Position numbers and translations under genes: made by a program. Below are positions 25,990 to 35,308 of a stretch of DNA of 64,000 nt, in pieces; positions within the stretch are counted from its first letter, which is position 1, and every line of letters begins with the position of its first letter. The stretch comes from Alphaproteobacteria bacterium. GTDB taxonomy: Bacteria; Pseudomonadota; Alphaproteobacteria; Rs-D84. Location: positions 92,517 through 156,516 of the forward strand of contig JAFQTD010000023.1 of NCBI GenBank assembly GCA_017409215.1. Direction: 5' to 3'. The notes under the pieces were generated by a model that saw nothing but the letters and a program-made list of their open reading frames with translations, made no database searches and had not been told where the DNA came from.

Positions 25990-26065
25990 TGGTGCCGGTT
26001 GTCGGACTTGAACCAACGACCTACTGATTACAAATCAGCCGCTCTACCAGCTGAGCTAAACCGGC
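25990..26065 (-). tRNA. tRNA-Thr (anticodon UGU)
   Basis: A 76-base cloverleaf with acceptor pairs GCCGGTT/AACCGGC, the D-arm AGCTC..GAGC, the anticodon loop TTTGTAA (anticodon TGT), the T-loop GGTTCAAGTCC and an encoded CCA. The 16 bases at its 3' end recur at 11260-11276, marking this gene family as an integration target. Confidence 0.95.
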
Positions 26066-26176
26066 AATGCCCCACAATTATACATATATGAAAACTAAAC
26101 GCAAGCAAAAAAATCATAATTTTATGACAAAAACCTTGCCTTTGAAAATATTTGGGGCAGAATATAGGTTATGACA

Positions 26177-27421
26177 ATGAAACTACCTGAACTTTTGGCG
26201 CCGGCGGGTACGTTGGACGCCTTTAAAACTGCCATTCTATATGGTGCAGATGCTATTTATGCCGGACTTCCTGGGTTTTCGATGCGGGCGCGCGCAAAAA
26301 TCAATACCGATGAAGTAAAGCAGGGTATTGAACTGGCGCATGCCGCAGGCAAAAAAGTTTATCTGGCGTTTAATTTATTTGCGCACGACCACGAATACGC
26401 AAATATGCCACGTGTTGCCGATGTGATTAAATATTTGCAACCAGATGCGCTGATTGTATCGGACCCTGGGATTGTTATGTGGGTGCGCGAGAATTTCCCA
26501 GATATGCCAATACACATATCGACCCAGGCAAATATTTGTTCTGCAAAAACGGTAAAGTTCTGGCAAAATGCTGGTGCAAAACTGTGTGTTTTGGCGCGTG
26601 AAGTATCACACAGTGAATTTAAAAACATTCGCGAAAGTTGCCCAGATATCGGTCTGGAAATATTTGTTCATGGTGCGATGTGTATGTCTTATTCGGGGCG
26701 TTGCTTGTTGTCTAATTTTATAACTGGTCGTCCTGCAAATCGTGGTGCGTGTGCGCAGTTGTGTCGTTGGAAATACGACGTAATCCTGCGCGAGCATGAT
26801 ACAGGTGTTGAAATGCCAATTGACGAAGACGAACGTGGCGCATATATTATGAATTCCAAGGATTTGTGTTTAATGCCGCGTCTGGCAGAAGTGATTGAAT
26901 CCAGTCCGGACAGTCTAAAAATCGAAGGACGCAATCGCAGTGAATACTATGTCGGCAGTGTGGTTCATGCATATCGTTGCGCGCTGGATGCGTATGCGCA
27001 TGACCCTGAAAATTTTGACCCCGCGCCATTTATGGACGATTTGAATCGGCTGGAATCACGTGGTTATACAACGGCATTTTTTGATGGGCCTGTACCACCA
27101 TCGGCGCATAACTATGAAACGACGCGCAGTACATCTGATTATCATGCGGCGGGTGTTATAACAGCTGTATCTGATGATGATATTACATTTGAATTGCGTA
27201 ATGAAACGCGCGCAGGGGACACGATAACTTTTATTCTGCCTGGGACGATGTCGCGTGTTTCTGTGGTGTTGACTGAATTAATCAATGCCAAGAACGGTGA
27301 AAAATTGGACAAGATGGCGGCTGGTATGGGCAACAGTATTGTAATACCGCGCGCATGGTTGGGTGATGCGCATGCAGAAAAATTTGTTCCCTATGTTTTA
27401 GCCTACAAGAAAAAGAGATAA
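26177..27421 (+). CDS. Peptidase U32 family protein (TrhP/YegQ-like)
   Basis: A 414-residue protein starting 'MKLPELLAPAGTLDAFKTA'. It has the U32 TIM-barrel start and the signature 'EIFVHGAMCMSYSGRC' near residue 165, with conserved cysteines there and in 'GACAQLCRWKY' that likely bind an iron-sulfur cluster. The E. coli relative TrhP (YegQ) acts in prephenate-dependent 5-hydroxyuridine formation in tRNA; RlhA is a longer relative acting on 23S rRNA. The length fits TrhP better. ATG 26177 has AGG nine bases upstream; ATG 26171 is too close to it. The gene ends in a strong terminator and forms a single-gene unit. Confidence 0.85.
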   Translation: MKLPELLAPAGTLDAFKTAILYGADAIYAGLPGFSMRARAKINTDEVKQGIELAHAAGKKVYLAFNLFAHDHEYANMPRVADVIKYLQPDALIVSDPGIVMWVRENFPDMPIHISTQANICSAKTVKFWQNAGAKLCVLAREVSHSEFKNIRESCPDIGLEIFVHGAMCMSYSGRCLLSNFITGRPANRGACAQLCRWKYDVILREHDTGVEMPIDEDERGAYIMNSKDLCLMPRLAEVIESSPDSLKIEGRNRSEYYVGSVVHAYRCALDAYAHDPENFDPAPFMDDLNRLESRGYTTAFFDGPVPPSAHNYETTRSTSDYHAAGVITAVSDDDITFELRNETRAGDTITFILPGTMSRVSVVLTELINAKNGEKLDKMAAGMGNSIVIPRAWLGDAHAEKFVPYVLAYKKKR

Positions 27422-27428
27422 TAAAACA

Positions 27429-27454
27429 GCCTGCGAAAACAGCAGGCATTTTTT
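27429..27454 (+). terminator. Rho-independent terminator after the U32 gene
   Basis: GCCTGC-GAAAACA-GCAGGC is followed by ATTTTTT. The T run touches the stop codon of the convergent gene. Confidence 0.85.
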
Positions 27455-28469
27455 ATCGTGAAAGTGATTTTATAATCGCATTAATTTCGCATAAACTAAG
27501 ATTTTTTTCTTGTTTAAATGTCGGTGTTTCTATCAAAGGCTTGTTTACCTTTTCAAAGACGTGTTTCTGCAGTTCGTAAACGCGCCTGTGACTGTTTTGT
27601 AATTGTGATTCAGGTTGCAGTTTTGGCATCAGATTTATTTTATCGGTTGGATTTATGTATTTTATTTCATTATTGTGCTTTTGGATAAAAATCCCGCCGA
27701 CACCTGCATCATAGTCATAGCTGTGATTGTGTACATACGGTGTGTCACAATACAGCGTGGACTTGTATTCTTTGAATATAGGTTGATAAACAACAGTTTT
27801 ATTAAGTCCATCAAGATTCATAATTACTGGATGTGTGGTTTTATTTCGTCCGGGCAAAACATCGGCGATGAGTTTTTTTTGTTCTGTTTTACTGATTGCG
27901 TGTATATGCGGGAACCCCAGTTTTCCATCAATGATACCTGTTGCAGATGCGTTTGTTATCAAGACATTATGCATCCACAGTTGAAAGACATTTGGTGAAT
28001 ATATAAACATTTGTGTGTCGATACCCGTCAACCCCAGTCCTTTGCTGGTAATATCAAATCGTTCAATAATCAGCATACGGTCTTTCAAGGCAATACGATC
28101 ATTGATATAGTAATTTGGGTCAATTTCATCCAGTCGCTTGCTAAGCATTAATTCGCCCAGCCAAATTCCAGTACGCAACTTATCGAACCAGTCCATCAAG
28201 ATACTGACCTGTATACCTGTGACAGGTTTTGAATCCATCAGATTTTCGATGACTAATTTTGCCTGTGCTTCCAAATCAGCGTCTTCGCTGTTGCATTCGG
28301 TACAGGCAGGAAACGTCAGACCCGAAAAGGGGATTTTTGCATCTGTCACCCATCCCAGATTACAAACAGATTTATACCTGCCCAGATATTTACTTAACCA
28401 TTGTGGTATGACGTGTTCCTTATTTTTCTTTTCTGGTACGCCACCACAGAAAACGCATTTTTGTGCCAT
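27453..28469 (-). CDS. HNH-like zinc protein of unknown function
   Basis: A 338-residue protein. The N-terminus 'QKCVFCGG' supplies a C-x2-C pair, 'NKEHVIPQWLSKYLG' carries a histidine in an EH-I-P context, and 'FPACTECNSEDADLE' holds a second C-x2-C pair and asparagine. This order (CxxC, EHxxP, CxxCN) is that of a divergent HNH nuclease or zinc-binding domain seen in many phage- and defence-associated proteins. The remaining ~280 residues have no recognised domain. AGGGG precedes ATG 28469. It is a single gene convergent with the U32 gene. A defence role is possible but nothing beyond the motif supports it. Confidence 0.55.
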   Translation of the reverse strand: MAQKCVFCGGVPEKKNKEHVIPQWLSKYLGRYKSVCNLGWVTDAKIPFSGLTFPACTECNSEDADLEAQAKLVIENLMDSKPVTGIQVSILMDWFDKLRTGIWLGELMLSKRLDEIDPNYYINDRIALKDRMLIIERFDITSKGLGLTGIDTQMFIYSPNVFQLWMHNVLITNASATGIIDGKLGFPHIHAISKTEQKKLIADVLPGRNKTTHPVIMNLDGLNKTVVYQPIFKEYKSTLYCDTPYVHNHSYDYDAGVGGIFIQKHNNEIKYINPTDKINLMPKLQPESQLQNSHRRVYELQKHVFEKVNKPLIETPTFKQEKNLSLCEINAIIKSLSR

Positions 28470-28593
28470 AAAAACCCCTGTGTTAATATATATGCATATA
28501 TTATAGTTGACAAAAATAAATTCTCAACAACAAAATATATTTCAATATAGGAATTTTTGTGCTAAAATATACTGAAATCAAAGGGTGGCTATT

Positions 28594-28685
28594 ATGGCGA
28601 AAAGTATGTATGAAATTATAAAAAAAGCAAAACGATGAACACTTTGCCAAAGCAATATGAAACTATAACAATGGAAATGATATAA
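28594..28685 (+). pseudogene. Remnant of an LRR-like paralogue (N-terminal 30 codons)
   Basis: 'MAKSMYEIIKK' then, after a one-base frameshift, 'QNDEHFAKAI' and 'NYNNGNDI'. This matches the N-terminus of the protein at 28713-30119 ('MYNIIKKQNGERFAQTIRNF'). It carries a frameshift and a stop and is cut off after the first helix. A terminator follows at once. It shows that this family once had another copy here. Confidence 0.55.
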
Positions 28686-28688
28686 AAC

Positions 28689-28715
28689 AAGTCCCCAACT
28701 GGGGACTTTTTTTTA
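28689..28715 (+). terminator. Rho-independent terminator
   Basis: AGTCCCC-AACT-GGGGACT is followed by eight T. It lies after the paralogue remnant and against the 3' end of the minus-strand gene. Confidence 0.8.
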
Positions 28716-30119
28716 TCGTATCTTTATATTTTTATATTGCGCTATCAGTTTTTTTGCAGAATTAAACGTTTGTTCGTCCATCAAGATTTGTCCATCCGGA
28801 TTAAGTTTTATTTTACTAATTCCGCTCAAATTTGTATGATTAATGTTCAATGTTTCTACACTGGATAAATCCAGTTCGCCAACCATTCCGATTACGTATG
28901 AAATTTTTATACTTTTTGCATTTTTATTAAAAACAACATTTGGATTTCTTAACATATTGCTGACAGACAGGTCTAAATTTTGCACGCCTGAAAAGTCAAG
29001 ATAACCATTTGCATAATTGTTCGAAAAAAAGTTTAATTTAGCGATATTTCGAAGTGTTATTCCTGAAACGTTTTTCAAATTGCATGAGCAAATATACATC
29101 TGTTGAACATCACAAAAGCGCAAATCACCCATCAGATGACCAAGGTTATCTAAACAAACAGAACCTACCCCCGACACATTTGCCCAGCAAATTTCACCAT
29201 CTAATACCCTGCATACTGGTTGCTTATTAATATGCAATGTTCTACTGTTATCAGGATTTTTTATCAGGTTTAATTTACCTTGTTTTAATTTTGTGTCCAG
29301 CGATATAATGCTGTTGTTATTTGCGATATTTTCTATTTTACGTTCTTTTAAATCCAGAACAGACCCACCCCCCAACATTAATTGATAATCAGGATTAACA
29401 GGGGTGATTTTTCCGTCTTTTATATAAAAATTTGGTGCGATATAAACATTGTTAAATTCCTTTGTAAATTTGCAAATTTGATTTCCAATCAACACAAATC
29501 CATCAGGCAGGTGACGCCACGCGCCAGAAAAGTCGACGTTAAAATAGTGTGATATCGCATCAGACAACCCCATAATTATATTATCTGGATTAGAATTAAA
29601 TGTGTTATCAGGGTTTTCAACCGTATGATTATATCTGTTTTTTATGCTGATAAAGCCACCGGTTTTTAGGACTTGAATCGATAATACGGATGTGCCATAT
29701 TTGTCTTCACGTTGTGGTTTTTTGAAATCGTCGCGTTTAATCTGGTTTACGTCCTTGCGTACCGCATTGATGATATAATAATTTTTAAATTTGTCTGGGT
29801 CATCAAAGGTACATAATTTTTCTGTTGGTGCAAAATATTTTTCTATTGCATTTTGTTTTTCCAGTGTGTCGGCAATATACGCATCATAGCCCGCCTTGTC
29901 CAGTAATCTAATCGGGTCTTGGTGCACATCTTGTTTAATCGTTTTTGGGTTGTTCAAAGACACCAGATATTTCAATATTGGTTTTGCATCCAAACCTGCA
30001 TATTGTACAATTCTATCGATGTTTGGAACATCGAATATTCCGCTATGGAAATTACGAATTGTTTGTGCAAATCGTTCTCCATTTTGTTTTTTGATAATAT
30101 TGTACATATTTGCAGTCAT
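28713..30119 (-). CDS. LRR-like repeat protein of unknown function
   Basis: A 468-residue protein. The N-terminal ~130 residues form a helical domain ('MYNIIKKQNGERFAQTIRNF', then 'IDRIVQYAGLDAKPILKYL') that recurs in a remnant at 28594. The C-terminal ~200 residues consist of short hydrophobic strands at regular spacing ('LDFSGVQNLDLSVSNM', 'LDLSSVETLNINHTNLSG'), as in irregular leucine-rich or beta-solenoid folds. No signal peptide is present. Start ATG 30119 follows the upstream stop by 4 bases with no good ribosome site, so translation may depend on coupling. Such repeat proteins in host-associated alphaproteobacteria are sometimes effectors; here that is only a guess. Confidence 0.55.
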   Translation of the reverse strand: MTANMYNIIKKQNGERFAQTIRNFHSGIFDVPNIDRIVQYAGLDAKPILKYLVSLNNPKTIKQDVHQDPIRLLDKAGYDAYIADTLEKQNAIEKYFAPTEKLCTFDDPDKFKNYYIINAVRKDVNQIKRDDFKKPQREDKYGTSVLSIQVLKTGGFISIKNRYNHTVENPDNTFNSNPDNIIMGLSDAISHYFNVDFSGAWRHLPDGFVLIGNQICKFTKEFNNVYIAPNFYIKDGKITPVNPDYQLMLGGGSVLDLKERKIENIANNNSIISLDTKLKQGKLNLIKNPDNSRTLHINKQPVCRVLDGEICWANVSGVGSVCLDNLGHLMGDLRFCDVQQMYICSCNLKNVSGITLRNIAKLNFFSNNYANGYLDFSGVQNLDLSVSNMLRNPNVVFNKNAKSIKISYVIGMVGELDLSSVETLNINHTNLSGISKIKLNPDGQILMDEQTFNSAKKLIAQYKNIKIR

Positions 30120-30125
30120 ATTTAT

Positions 30126-31451
30126 TTAGCGTGTATTTTGTTTGTTTATTTTATTTAATTTAGATTGTATTGCATAAATTTTCTCGTTATGAATTGCGCG
30201 ATGCAACGAGTCAATAGTGTGCATTGTTTGTTGTTTTTCTGCCAACTGTTTTTTTATGCAGTCTATTTTTGCAAATATTTCTGAATAATTTTTATCCAGC
30301 TCAATTTGTTGATTCATAAGGTTATGAAGGTCAATCCACTGTTTTTGCAGTTTTGGGTTTGTCCAAACAAATTCCGTATTGTCATCAGCCTCATATACTA
30401 CATCTGCACTCAATGCGTGTGCATAACTTGCCAATTCATAGATAGAGCTGCCCAATGACAATGGAAAAAAATGCTCATCGACTTCGCCATACGCGTTGTA
30501 CCATTTTTGAATTTGCTGATTAATTATATTCAGTTGTTCTCGTGTTAACGAATTATGCAATTTGAATTTTTTATCTTTTCTAACCAAAAAAAACAAGTAT
30601 GATTTTGCCTGATTCAGGTCAATCTCCAGATTGTATATATCATCGTTGATAGTATTCAATACAGATTGTGTGGCCCCAGCAATTGGTTTTGTTTGCTTTG
30701 CTGTTTCCAATTGTTCTGTCGCATTTATTTTTTGGCTGGTCATATTTTGTTTTTTTGCCAAATTATTTCGCGCATTAATATATGTTGCATACAGAGAATC
30801 TACAACATCATCCTGTTGTATTTCTGCTGCGTTTGGAATACTTGGTGCGCGGTAAACAATTGGTTCAAAATCATTTGCAGATATAAGCAAGACGGTATTT
30901 GATTTTACAAACGGTCTTTCAAGTCCTGTTGAATCCAACGCATTAACAGGATTGGTGATTATGCCGGATTGTGATGTTAAAAACGGGGTTGAAAAATTTT
31001 GTGTTTCAGAATTATGATTAGCAAAAGCCATAGCGCACGCCCAAAAATCAACCAGACTGCTGTTTGGTGTCAATACGATGTCGTGCATATTCCGTCCCAT
31101 CAAGAAATTTTTGGCATTAATCATATCATTGTTTGTAACAGAATAAACGGTATCCCTTTTGAATGGAAATGATTGAATCATCTCGTTCAGTCTATTGATT
31201 TCAGAATCAGTAAAGAATTCCTGCAGGGGGTGATGTTTTATTTGTTCATTTAGTACTTTGTTGTATTCTGTATATAATGCCTTATCACGCTGTTTTATAA
31301 AATCCCCTAATTCTTTTTTTGCTTTATTGTAGCTGGCTTGTGCTTTTTTCTGCTCTTTTACTTGTCGTGGTGTGCACACGTTCATAGCAATTGCCAGACA
31401 GGTCGCCAAAAGCGCAACCCTAGAAGTGCGAATTAAAGTATCTTTTTTCAT
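30126..31451 (-). CDS. Secreted or lipoprotein-like coiled-coil protein
   Basis: A 441-residue protein with GGGAGA before ATG 31451. Residues 10-27 ('SRVALLATCLAIAMNVC') form a signal peptide. The cysteine after 'AMNV' could be lipidated but lacks a perfect lipobox. The mature protein is polar, with long helical stretches at residues 30-80 and 385-440 ('IFAKIDCIKKQLAEKQQTMH') that look like coiled coils. The middle part has no recognised domain. It is envelope-located by inference. It is the first gene of a two-gene unit with the LRR-like protein. Confidence 0.55.
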   Translation of the reverse strand: MKKDTLIRTSRVALLATCLAIAMNVCTPRQVKEQKKAQASYNKAKKELGDFIKQRDKALYTEYNKVLNEQIKHHPLQEFFTDSEINRLNEMIQSFPFKRDTVYSVTNNDMINAKNFLMGRNMHDIVLTPNSSLVDFWACAMAFANHNSETQNFSTPFLTSQSGIITNPVNALDSTGLERPFVKSNTVLLISANDFEPIVYRAPSIPNAAEIQQDDVVDSLYATYINARNNLAKKQNMTSQKINATEQLETAKQTKPIAGATQSVLNTINDDIYNLEIDLNQAKSYLFFLVRKDKKFKLHNSLTREQLNIINQQIQKWYNAYGEVDEHFFPLSLGSSIYELASYAHALSADVVYEADDNTEFVWTNPKLQKQWIDLHNLMNQQIELDKNYSEIFAKIDCIKKQLAEKQQTMHTIDSLHRAIHNEKIYAIQSKLNKINKQNTR

Positions 31452-31531
31452 TTAAATCTCCCTGTTTTTGTTATACATCACACAATAATATATAGTACAA
31501 AAATAGTGGTCGTCAACACAAAGAATGTTTT

Positions 31532-31657
31532 TTAATAAATAGGATAGTTTCGTGGGAAAGAAGCATCTGGTCGAACTAAATCAGACTTCACACCACAGCC
31601 TGCAATGCTGGTTGCAACAATAAATATAATAAAAATTGCACAAAGAAATCGTTTCAT
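31532..31657 (-). CDS. LptM/YifL-like small lipoprotein
   Basis: A 41-residue lipoprotein. The signal is MKRFLCAIFIIFIVATSIAG with lipobox S-I-A-G-C. The mature peptide 'CGVKSDLVRPDASFPRNYP' fits the LptM (YifL) pattern, where CGxKGpLxxP is followed in alphaproteobacteria by an FPRxYP tail. In E. coli LptM helps oxidative maturation of the LPS translocon LptDE. In many proteobacteria the gene sits upstream of lysA; here it stands alone. Confidence 0.7.
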   Translation of the reverse strand: MKRFLCAIFIIFIVATSIAGCGVKSDLVRPDASFPRNYPIY

Positions 31658-31706
31658 ACTTTTATTATACAGCCTTGTGAAACAAAAAGTCAAACACATT
31701 AGGCGC

Positions 31707-32144
31707 TTAATGTTGGTAATTTTTAAAGTTCAGAATGAAATTCTGAATTTTTATTCGATTGTCCTGCAGAGATAATTCGTTGTTTTGTCGCTGTTTTGCA
31801 AGTTTTACGATACCTGCAAACCGATAATCCAAAACCCAGTTAATCACACTTGTTGTCCCAGATTGCCTTGCATACAATTTGCATTTTGTTTGTGCCAACA
31901 GTACAGGCTGTTTTTGATTATGTTTCAGGTAAATCTGTCCATAATCGCGCCCCGATTTATAAAATGGCTGTACGATTTTCAATGTATATTTACCAGTTAT
32001 CGTGGTCGCGGTAAAATTAATTGTTTTATTTGTTTTGTTGTTTTCTACATCAAAAACAGTGCTTTTATCTGTAATAAAAGCCCTTGCTGCATCTGTAAAA
32101 TCATACAGATCAAAGGAATCTTCAAAATCATTAATCATTTTCAT
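31707..32144 (-). CDS. Hypothetical protein
   Basis: A 145-residue soluble protein without signal peptide. The sequence alternates charged and aromatic residues with several predicted beta strands ('TINFTATTITGKYTLKIV', 'YGQIYLKHNQKQPVLLAQTK'). I recognise no family. The ATG has no clear ribosome site; an in-frame ATG two codons later is equally possible. It stands between the small lipoprotein and the P-type ATPase with 60-75 base gaps on each side. Confidence 0.5.
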   Translation of the reverse strand: MKMINDFEDSFDLYDFTDAARAFITDKSTVFDVENNKTNKTINFTATTITGKYTLKIVQPFYKSGRDYGQIYLKHNQKQPVLLAQTKCKLYARQSGTTSVINWVLDYRFAGIVKLAKQRQNNELSLQDNRIKIQNFILNFKNYQH

Positions 32145-32219
32145 TGTTAGTACTTATATCACAAAAAAATCGCTTTGTCAATATATTTCAGGTCGTATAG
32201 TACATATATCTCTGTTTAA

Positions 32220-34838
32220 TTATCTGCGTATCAGTCTATACGCATAATTGACAGGTATGATAATCAATGCCATCAAGAATACATATAACCATTCTGTTGC
32301 TGTCAAGGGTGACAATTGCAAAACCGCCCCTCCGAAACGCACTGCAAAGACAGTTGACAAGACTATTCCAACAGCAACAATTATAAACATTGGATTTTTC
32401 ATTATGCCTGAAAACAGATTAAGTTTATCTGTTCTGACGCAAAATCCATTAACCACCGCCATAATAATAAGTAATGCAAATCTTGCGGACATATATGTAT
32501 TTTCTTGTTGGAACATTCCGCGCCAATGCAGCATTTCTAGCAGTCCAAAGACCACACAGAACCCCAGGGTTGTCCATATTATCTGTGCAATAACACTTTT
32601 TGACAACAGCGGGCTATGTTTTCCTTTGGTTGGTTCTATCATGTATTCTTTGTGTGGTGGTTCACCACCAAACGCCAAGGAATTCAAGCTGTCCATTACA
32701 ATATTAACTATCAGTATTTGTACCGCAGTAAATGCATCTATACCAAAAAATATCGGGTACAGAATACTTAGTATCACCAGTGAAAAATTAATAGGTAATT
32801 GAAAACGCAAGAAGTTAACAACATTATGGACAAATGTTCTGCCCAATAAAATACAATTTGCAATCGACAAGAAATTGTTATCAGTAATAATAATATCGCC
32901 TGCTTCTTTTGATACATCGGTTCCATCACCCATTGCAAATCCAACATCTGCACCTTTCAGGGCAGGGGCATCATTTGTGCCGTCACCACACATTCCAATA
33001 CATTTATTCATTGATTGTGCCAGATGGACGACCCTTAATTTAGTACTTGGCGTTGCGCGTGCAATGACCTTTATTTTCGACAAAGATTTTTTTGCGTCTT
33101 TGTCAGACAATTTATCAAATTCGGCCGCCGTAAGTGCGACATCTGATTCATTGCTGATGATACCACAGTCAATGGCGATTGCCTGTGCAGTGTCCAGATT
33201 ATCCCCTGTAATCATCATTACCTGAACCTTTGATTTGTTTAGTGTTTTTATAACATCGTCTACACCAGTTCTGATTTGGTCGCGCAAAGCCACCAAAGAA
33301 ATCAAGGTCAAATCATCTGGTAATTTGTCATTTTTGACCCAATTTTTGCTGAATGCTGTTGCGACCAATCGCATAGACTTTTTTGCATTTTCTTTTATTA
33401 ATTTATTTATCAATTTTTTATCTAGTTTTTTTATTGTTCCGTTATCATCGATATAATTCTGCGTTTTTGCCAATATTATTTCTGGGGCCCCTAAATAAAA
33501 ACAGACTTGTTTTGAATTATATTTTATTTTGGTCGCAGAAAATTTATTGGCGCTGTCGAACACGATACGTTCAGCATTGGCATTTTGTTTTTGTATGCTA
33601 TCGATTTCGTGTGCGATTTCCCGAAACGCCCCCAGCAATGCACGTCCTGTCAGGTTTCCCCCAACAATATTCAGTTCTGAATCAAACACGCAATCACAAG
33701 TCATCGCAATATTTTGTATATATGCATCCTTGACCTTGCCACCGGTTTTATCGTCAAAACCGATTTCATTTCCGTCCCCATCAAAGTTATAAACTGTTTG
33801 CATAACACCGTATGTAAGTGTTCCTGTTTTATCTGTACACAGCAGTTGCAGATTACCAGCCTCTGGGATTTTATTGGGGTTTTTTGCCAATATATTAGAT
33901 TTAATCATTCTGTTAACGTTTTGACTGGTTATAATTCCAATTATAAAAGGCAACCCTTCTGGCACTGCGGCAACAAAAATAGTCAATGCTACGGTCAGAT
34001 TACTAAGTATCACGTACAGCAAAGACGCATCCATTTTGACATCGTTATAATAAAAATGTACAACCAACAGCACACAGAAAATTACAATTGCACAAACTGT
34101 TCCTATTTTGCTTATCAGTGTGGCCAGATTGTCCAGTTGCATCTGCAAAGTTGTCTTTACATCGTTAATTGACCACAGGCTGGACATAATCTTGGCATTT
34201 TCTGTATTTGCGCCAATTCGCACCACTTTGACCAGTCCTTTACCGCTCAGAACGGTTGTTCCGGCAAAGACACTGTGTTTATCTGTATAAGAATCTGCGG
34301 TTATATTTTCATTTTCGTCATAAACAAAGTTTTTGTCTACTGGTATTTTTGGGGCTTCATTGCTTTCGCCATTTAAAATTGCATTATTTACATCAATTTG
34401 TCCATAGACCAGATATCCGTCTGCACAGATTTTTTCCCCTGCCTGCACACTAATAATATCCCCGACGACAACATCTTTACTGTCGATTTGTCGTGTTTTC
34501 CCATCGCGTATAACACTGACGTCCTGCACAGATGCGCGTTGGTATAATTCTTCTGCGCTTTTTTGGCTTTTTAATTTTGTTGAAACTGTTGTTAACGCAA
34601 CAACAACCAGTACAATACCGATACCTATTGCCTCATATATACTGCCGTATCCAGCAACCCCAAGCGCAATGAACATCAGCATCATAAATAATAAAACCAG
34701 ATTAAGTTTATCCTGAAAGACCTCTAGAAATAAAATCCAGGCTGTTTTTTGTTTTGGTCGTGGCATTTGATTAATACCATACTTACTTCTGCTGGCCAAG
34801 ACCTGTGCTTCATTCAAACCTGTGAATTGATTATTCAT
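32220..34838 (-). CDS. P-type cation ATPase, Ca2+-ATPase (P2) class
   Basis: An 872-residue membrane pump. Motifs in order are 'LNGESNEAP' (actuator loop, NGES for the usual TGES), 'VAAVPEGLPF' (M4 PEGLP, a Ca2+ site ligand region), 'LLCTDKTGTLT' (phosphorylated Asp at ~336), 'VQVMMITGDN' and 'GMCGDGTNDAPALKGADVG' (hinge). About ten transmembrane helices are visible, and the C-terminal cation-ATPase domain is complete. P2A/P2B pumps export Ca2+ (sometimes Mn2+) from the cytoplasm. ATG 34838 has AAGGAAAG upstream; a start at 34886 would lack one. It is a single-gene unit lying just downstream of a small-RNA gene on the same strand. Confidence 0.9.
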   Translation of the reverse strand: MNNQFTGLNEAQVLASRSKYGINQMPRPKQKTAWILFLEVFQDKLNLVLLFMMLMFIALGVAGYGSIYEAIGIGIVLVVVALTTVSTKLKSQKSAEELYQRASVQDVSVIRDGKTRQIDSKDVVVGDIISVQAGEKICADGYLVYGQIDVNNAILNGESNEAPKIPVDKNFVYDENENITADSYTDKHSVFAGTTVLSGKGLVKVVRIGANTENAKIMSSLWSINDVKTTLQMQLDNLATLISKIGTVCAIVIFCVLLVVHFYYNDVKMDASLLYVILSNLTVALTIFVAAVPEGLPFIIGIITSQNVNRMIKSNILAKNPNKIPEAGNLQLLCTDKTGTLTYGVMQTVYNFDGDGNEIGFDDKTGGKVKDAYIQNIAMTCDCVFDSELNIVGGNLTGRALLGAFREIAHEIDSIQKQNANAERIVFDSANKFSATKIKYNSKQVCFYLGAPEIILAKTQNYIDDNGTIKKLDKKLINKLIKENAKKSMRLVATAFSKNWVKNDKLPDDLTLISLVALRDQIRTGVDDVIKTLNKSKVQVMMITGDNLDTAQAIAIDCGIISNESDVALTAAEFDKLSDKDAKKSLSKIKVIARATPSTKLRVVHLAQSMNKCIGMCGDGTNDAPALKGADVGFAMGDGTDVSKEAGDIIITDNNFLSIANCILLGRTFVHNVVNFLRFQLPINFSLVILSILYPIFFGIDAFTAVQILIVNIVMDSLNSLAFGGEPPHKEYMIEPTKGKHSPLLSKSVIAQIIWTTLGFCVVFGLLEMLHWRGMFQQENTYMSARFALLIIMAVVNGFCVRTDKLNLFSGIMKNPMFIIVAVGIVLSTVFAVRFGGAVLQLSPLTATEWLYVFLMALIIIPVNYAYRLIRR

Positions 34839-34919
34839 ATCTTTCCTTCTTAATTTACGCAAATTGTATCTTAGAATAAAATACAAAAAGAAATCAATTT
34901 ATAATTTTTCTTAATTCCC

Positions 34920-35112
34920 AAAAGAAAAACACCACCGTTTCCGGTGGTATTTCCGAGTGTCCCGAAAGGAAGGAAAGGAGAAAAAGAAATTGGACACTCT
35001 AAACTAAAATGTTCGGGGCCCAGAGTCCAGAGGAGAGAGAATGTAGGAGGGAGTCTGAACCTCTGGTCCCCAGATGTTTTCACATCTATCAACGGGTTTA
35101 ATCCCTTTGACG
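34920..35112 (-). ncRNA. Candidate trans-acting small RNA with pyrimidine-rich loops
   Basis: A ~190-base transcript is bounded by a near-consensus promoter and a strong terminator (ACCACCG-GAAA-CGGTGGT followed by GTTTTTCTTTT, 34948-34920). Between them several hairpins are visible on the minus strand: GGG-ATTAAA-CCC, a perfect AGATGT-GAAA-ACATCT, a long CAGAGG..CCTCTG/GGGG..CCCC hairpin, and GAGTGTCC..GGGACACTC. The last two enclose long C/U-only loops containing CTCCCTCC and CTCCTTTCCTTCC, which are complementary to Shine-Dalgarno sequences. The only minus-strand frame that crosses it is short, low in complexity and has no ribosome site. I do not recognise 6S, SRP, RNase P or tmRNA features. 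Confidence 0.65.
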
Positions 35113-35118
35113 ATTTTA

Positions 35119-35147
35119 AATATAGTATACAAAAATCGATTCGTCAA
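35119..35147 (-). promoter_or_regulatory. Strong promoter of the small RNA
   Basis: TTGACG (35147-35142), a 17-base spacer and TATATT (35124-35119) on the minus strand. The predicted start is near 35112. Confidence 0.7.
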
Positions 35148-35308
35148 GTGTTTTGTCAAAAAAATTTTTAGTATATTTTATTTTGGGTGTTTTCTGGTTA
35201 GTAAACCTAGGAAATGGTACTCATTGTTTTAGCGGTAAATATGGAATAAAATCAATGTATGCTAGAACAAGCGGATTAAATTCTAGTAAATAGCATAGGG
35301 AGAAAAAG

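Noticed and set aside
34920..35112. Assignment as 6S, SRP or tmRNA
   Set aside because: There is no closing long stem with central bubble, no GGAAGGAAGC-type SRP loop and no tRNA-like ends.
34871..35171. Short protein frames across the small-RNA region
   Set aside because: The region has a promoter, hairpins and a terminator, and the frames are low in complexity without ribosome sites.
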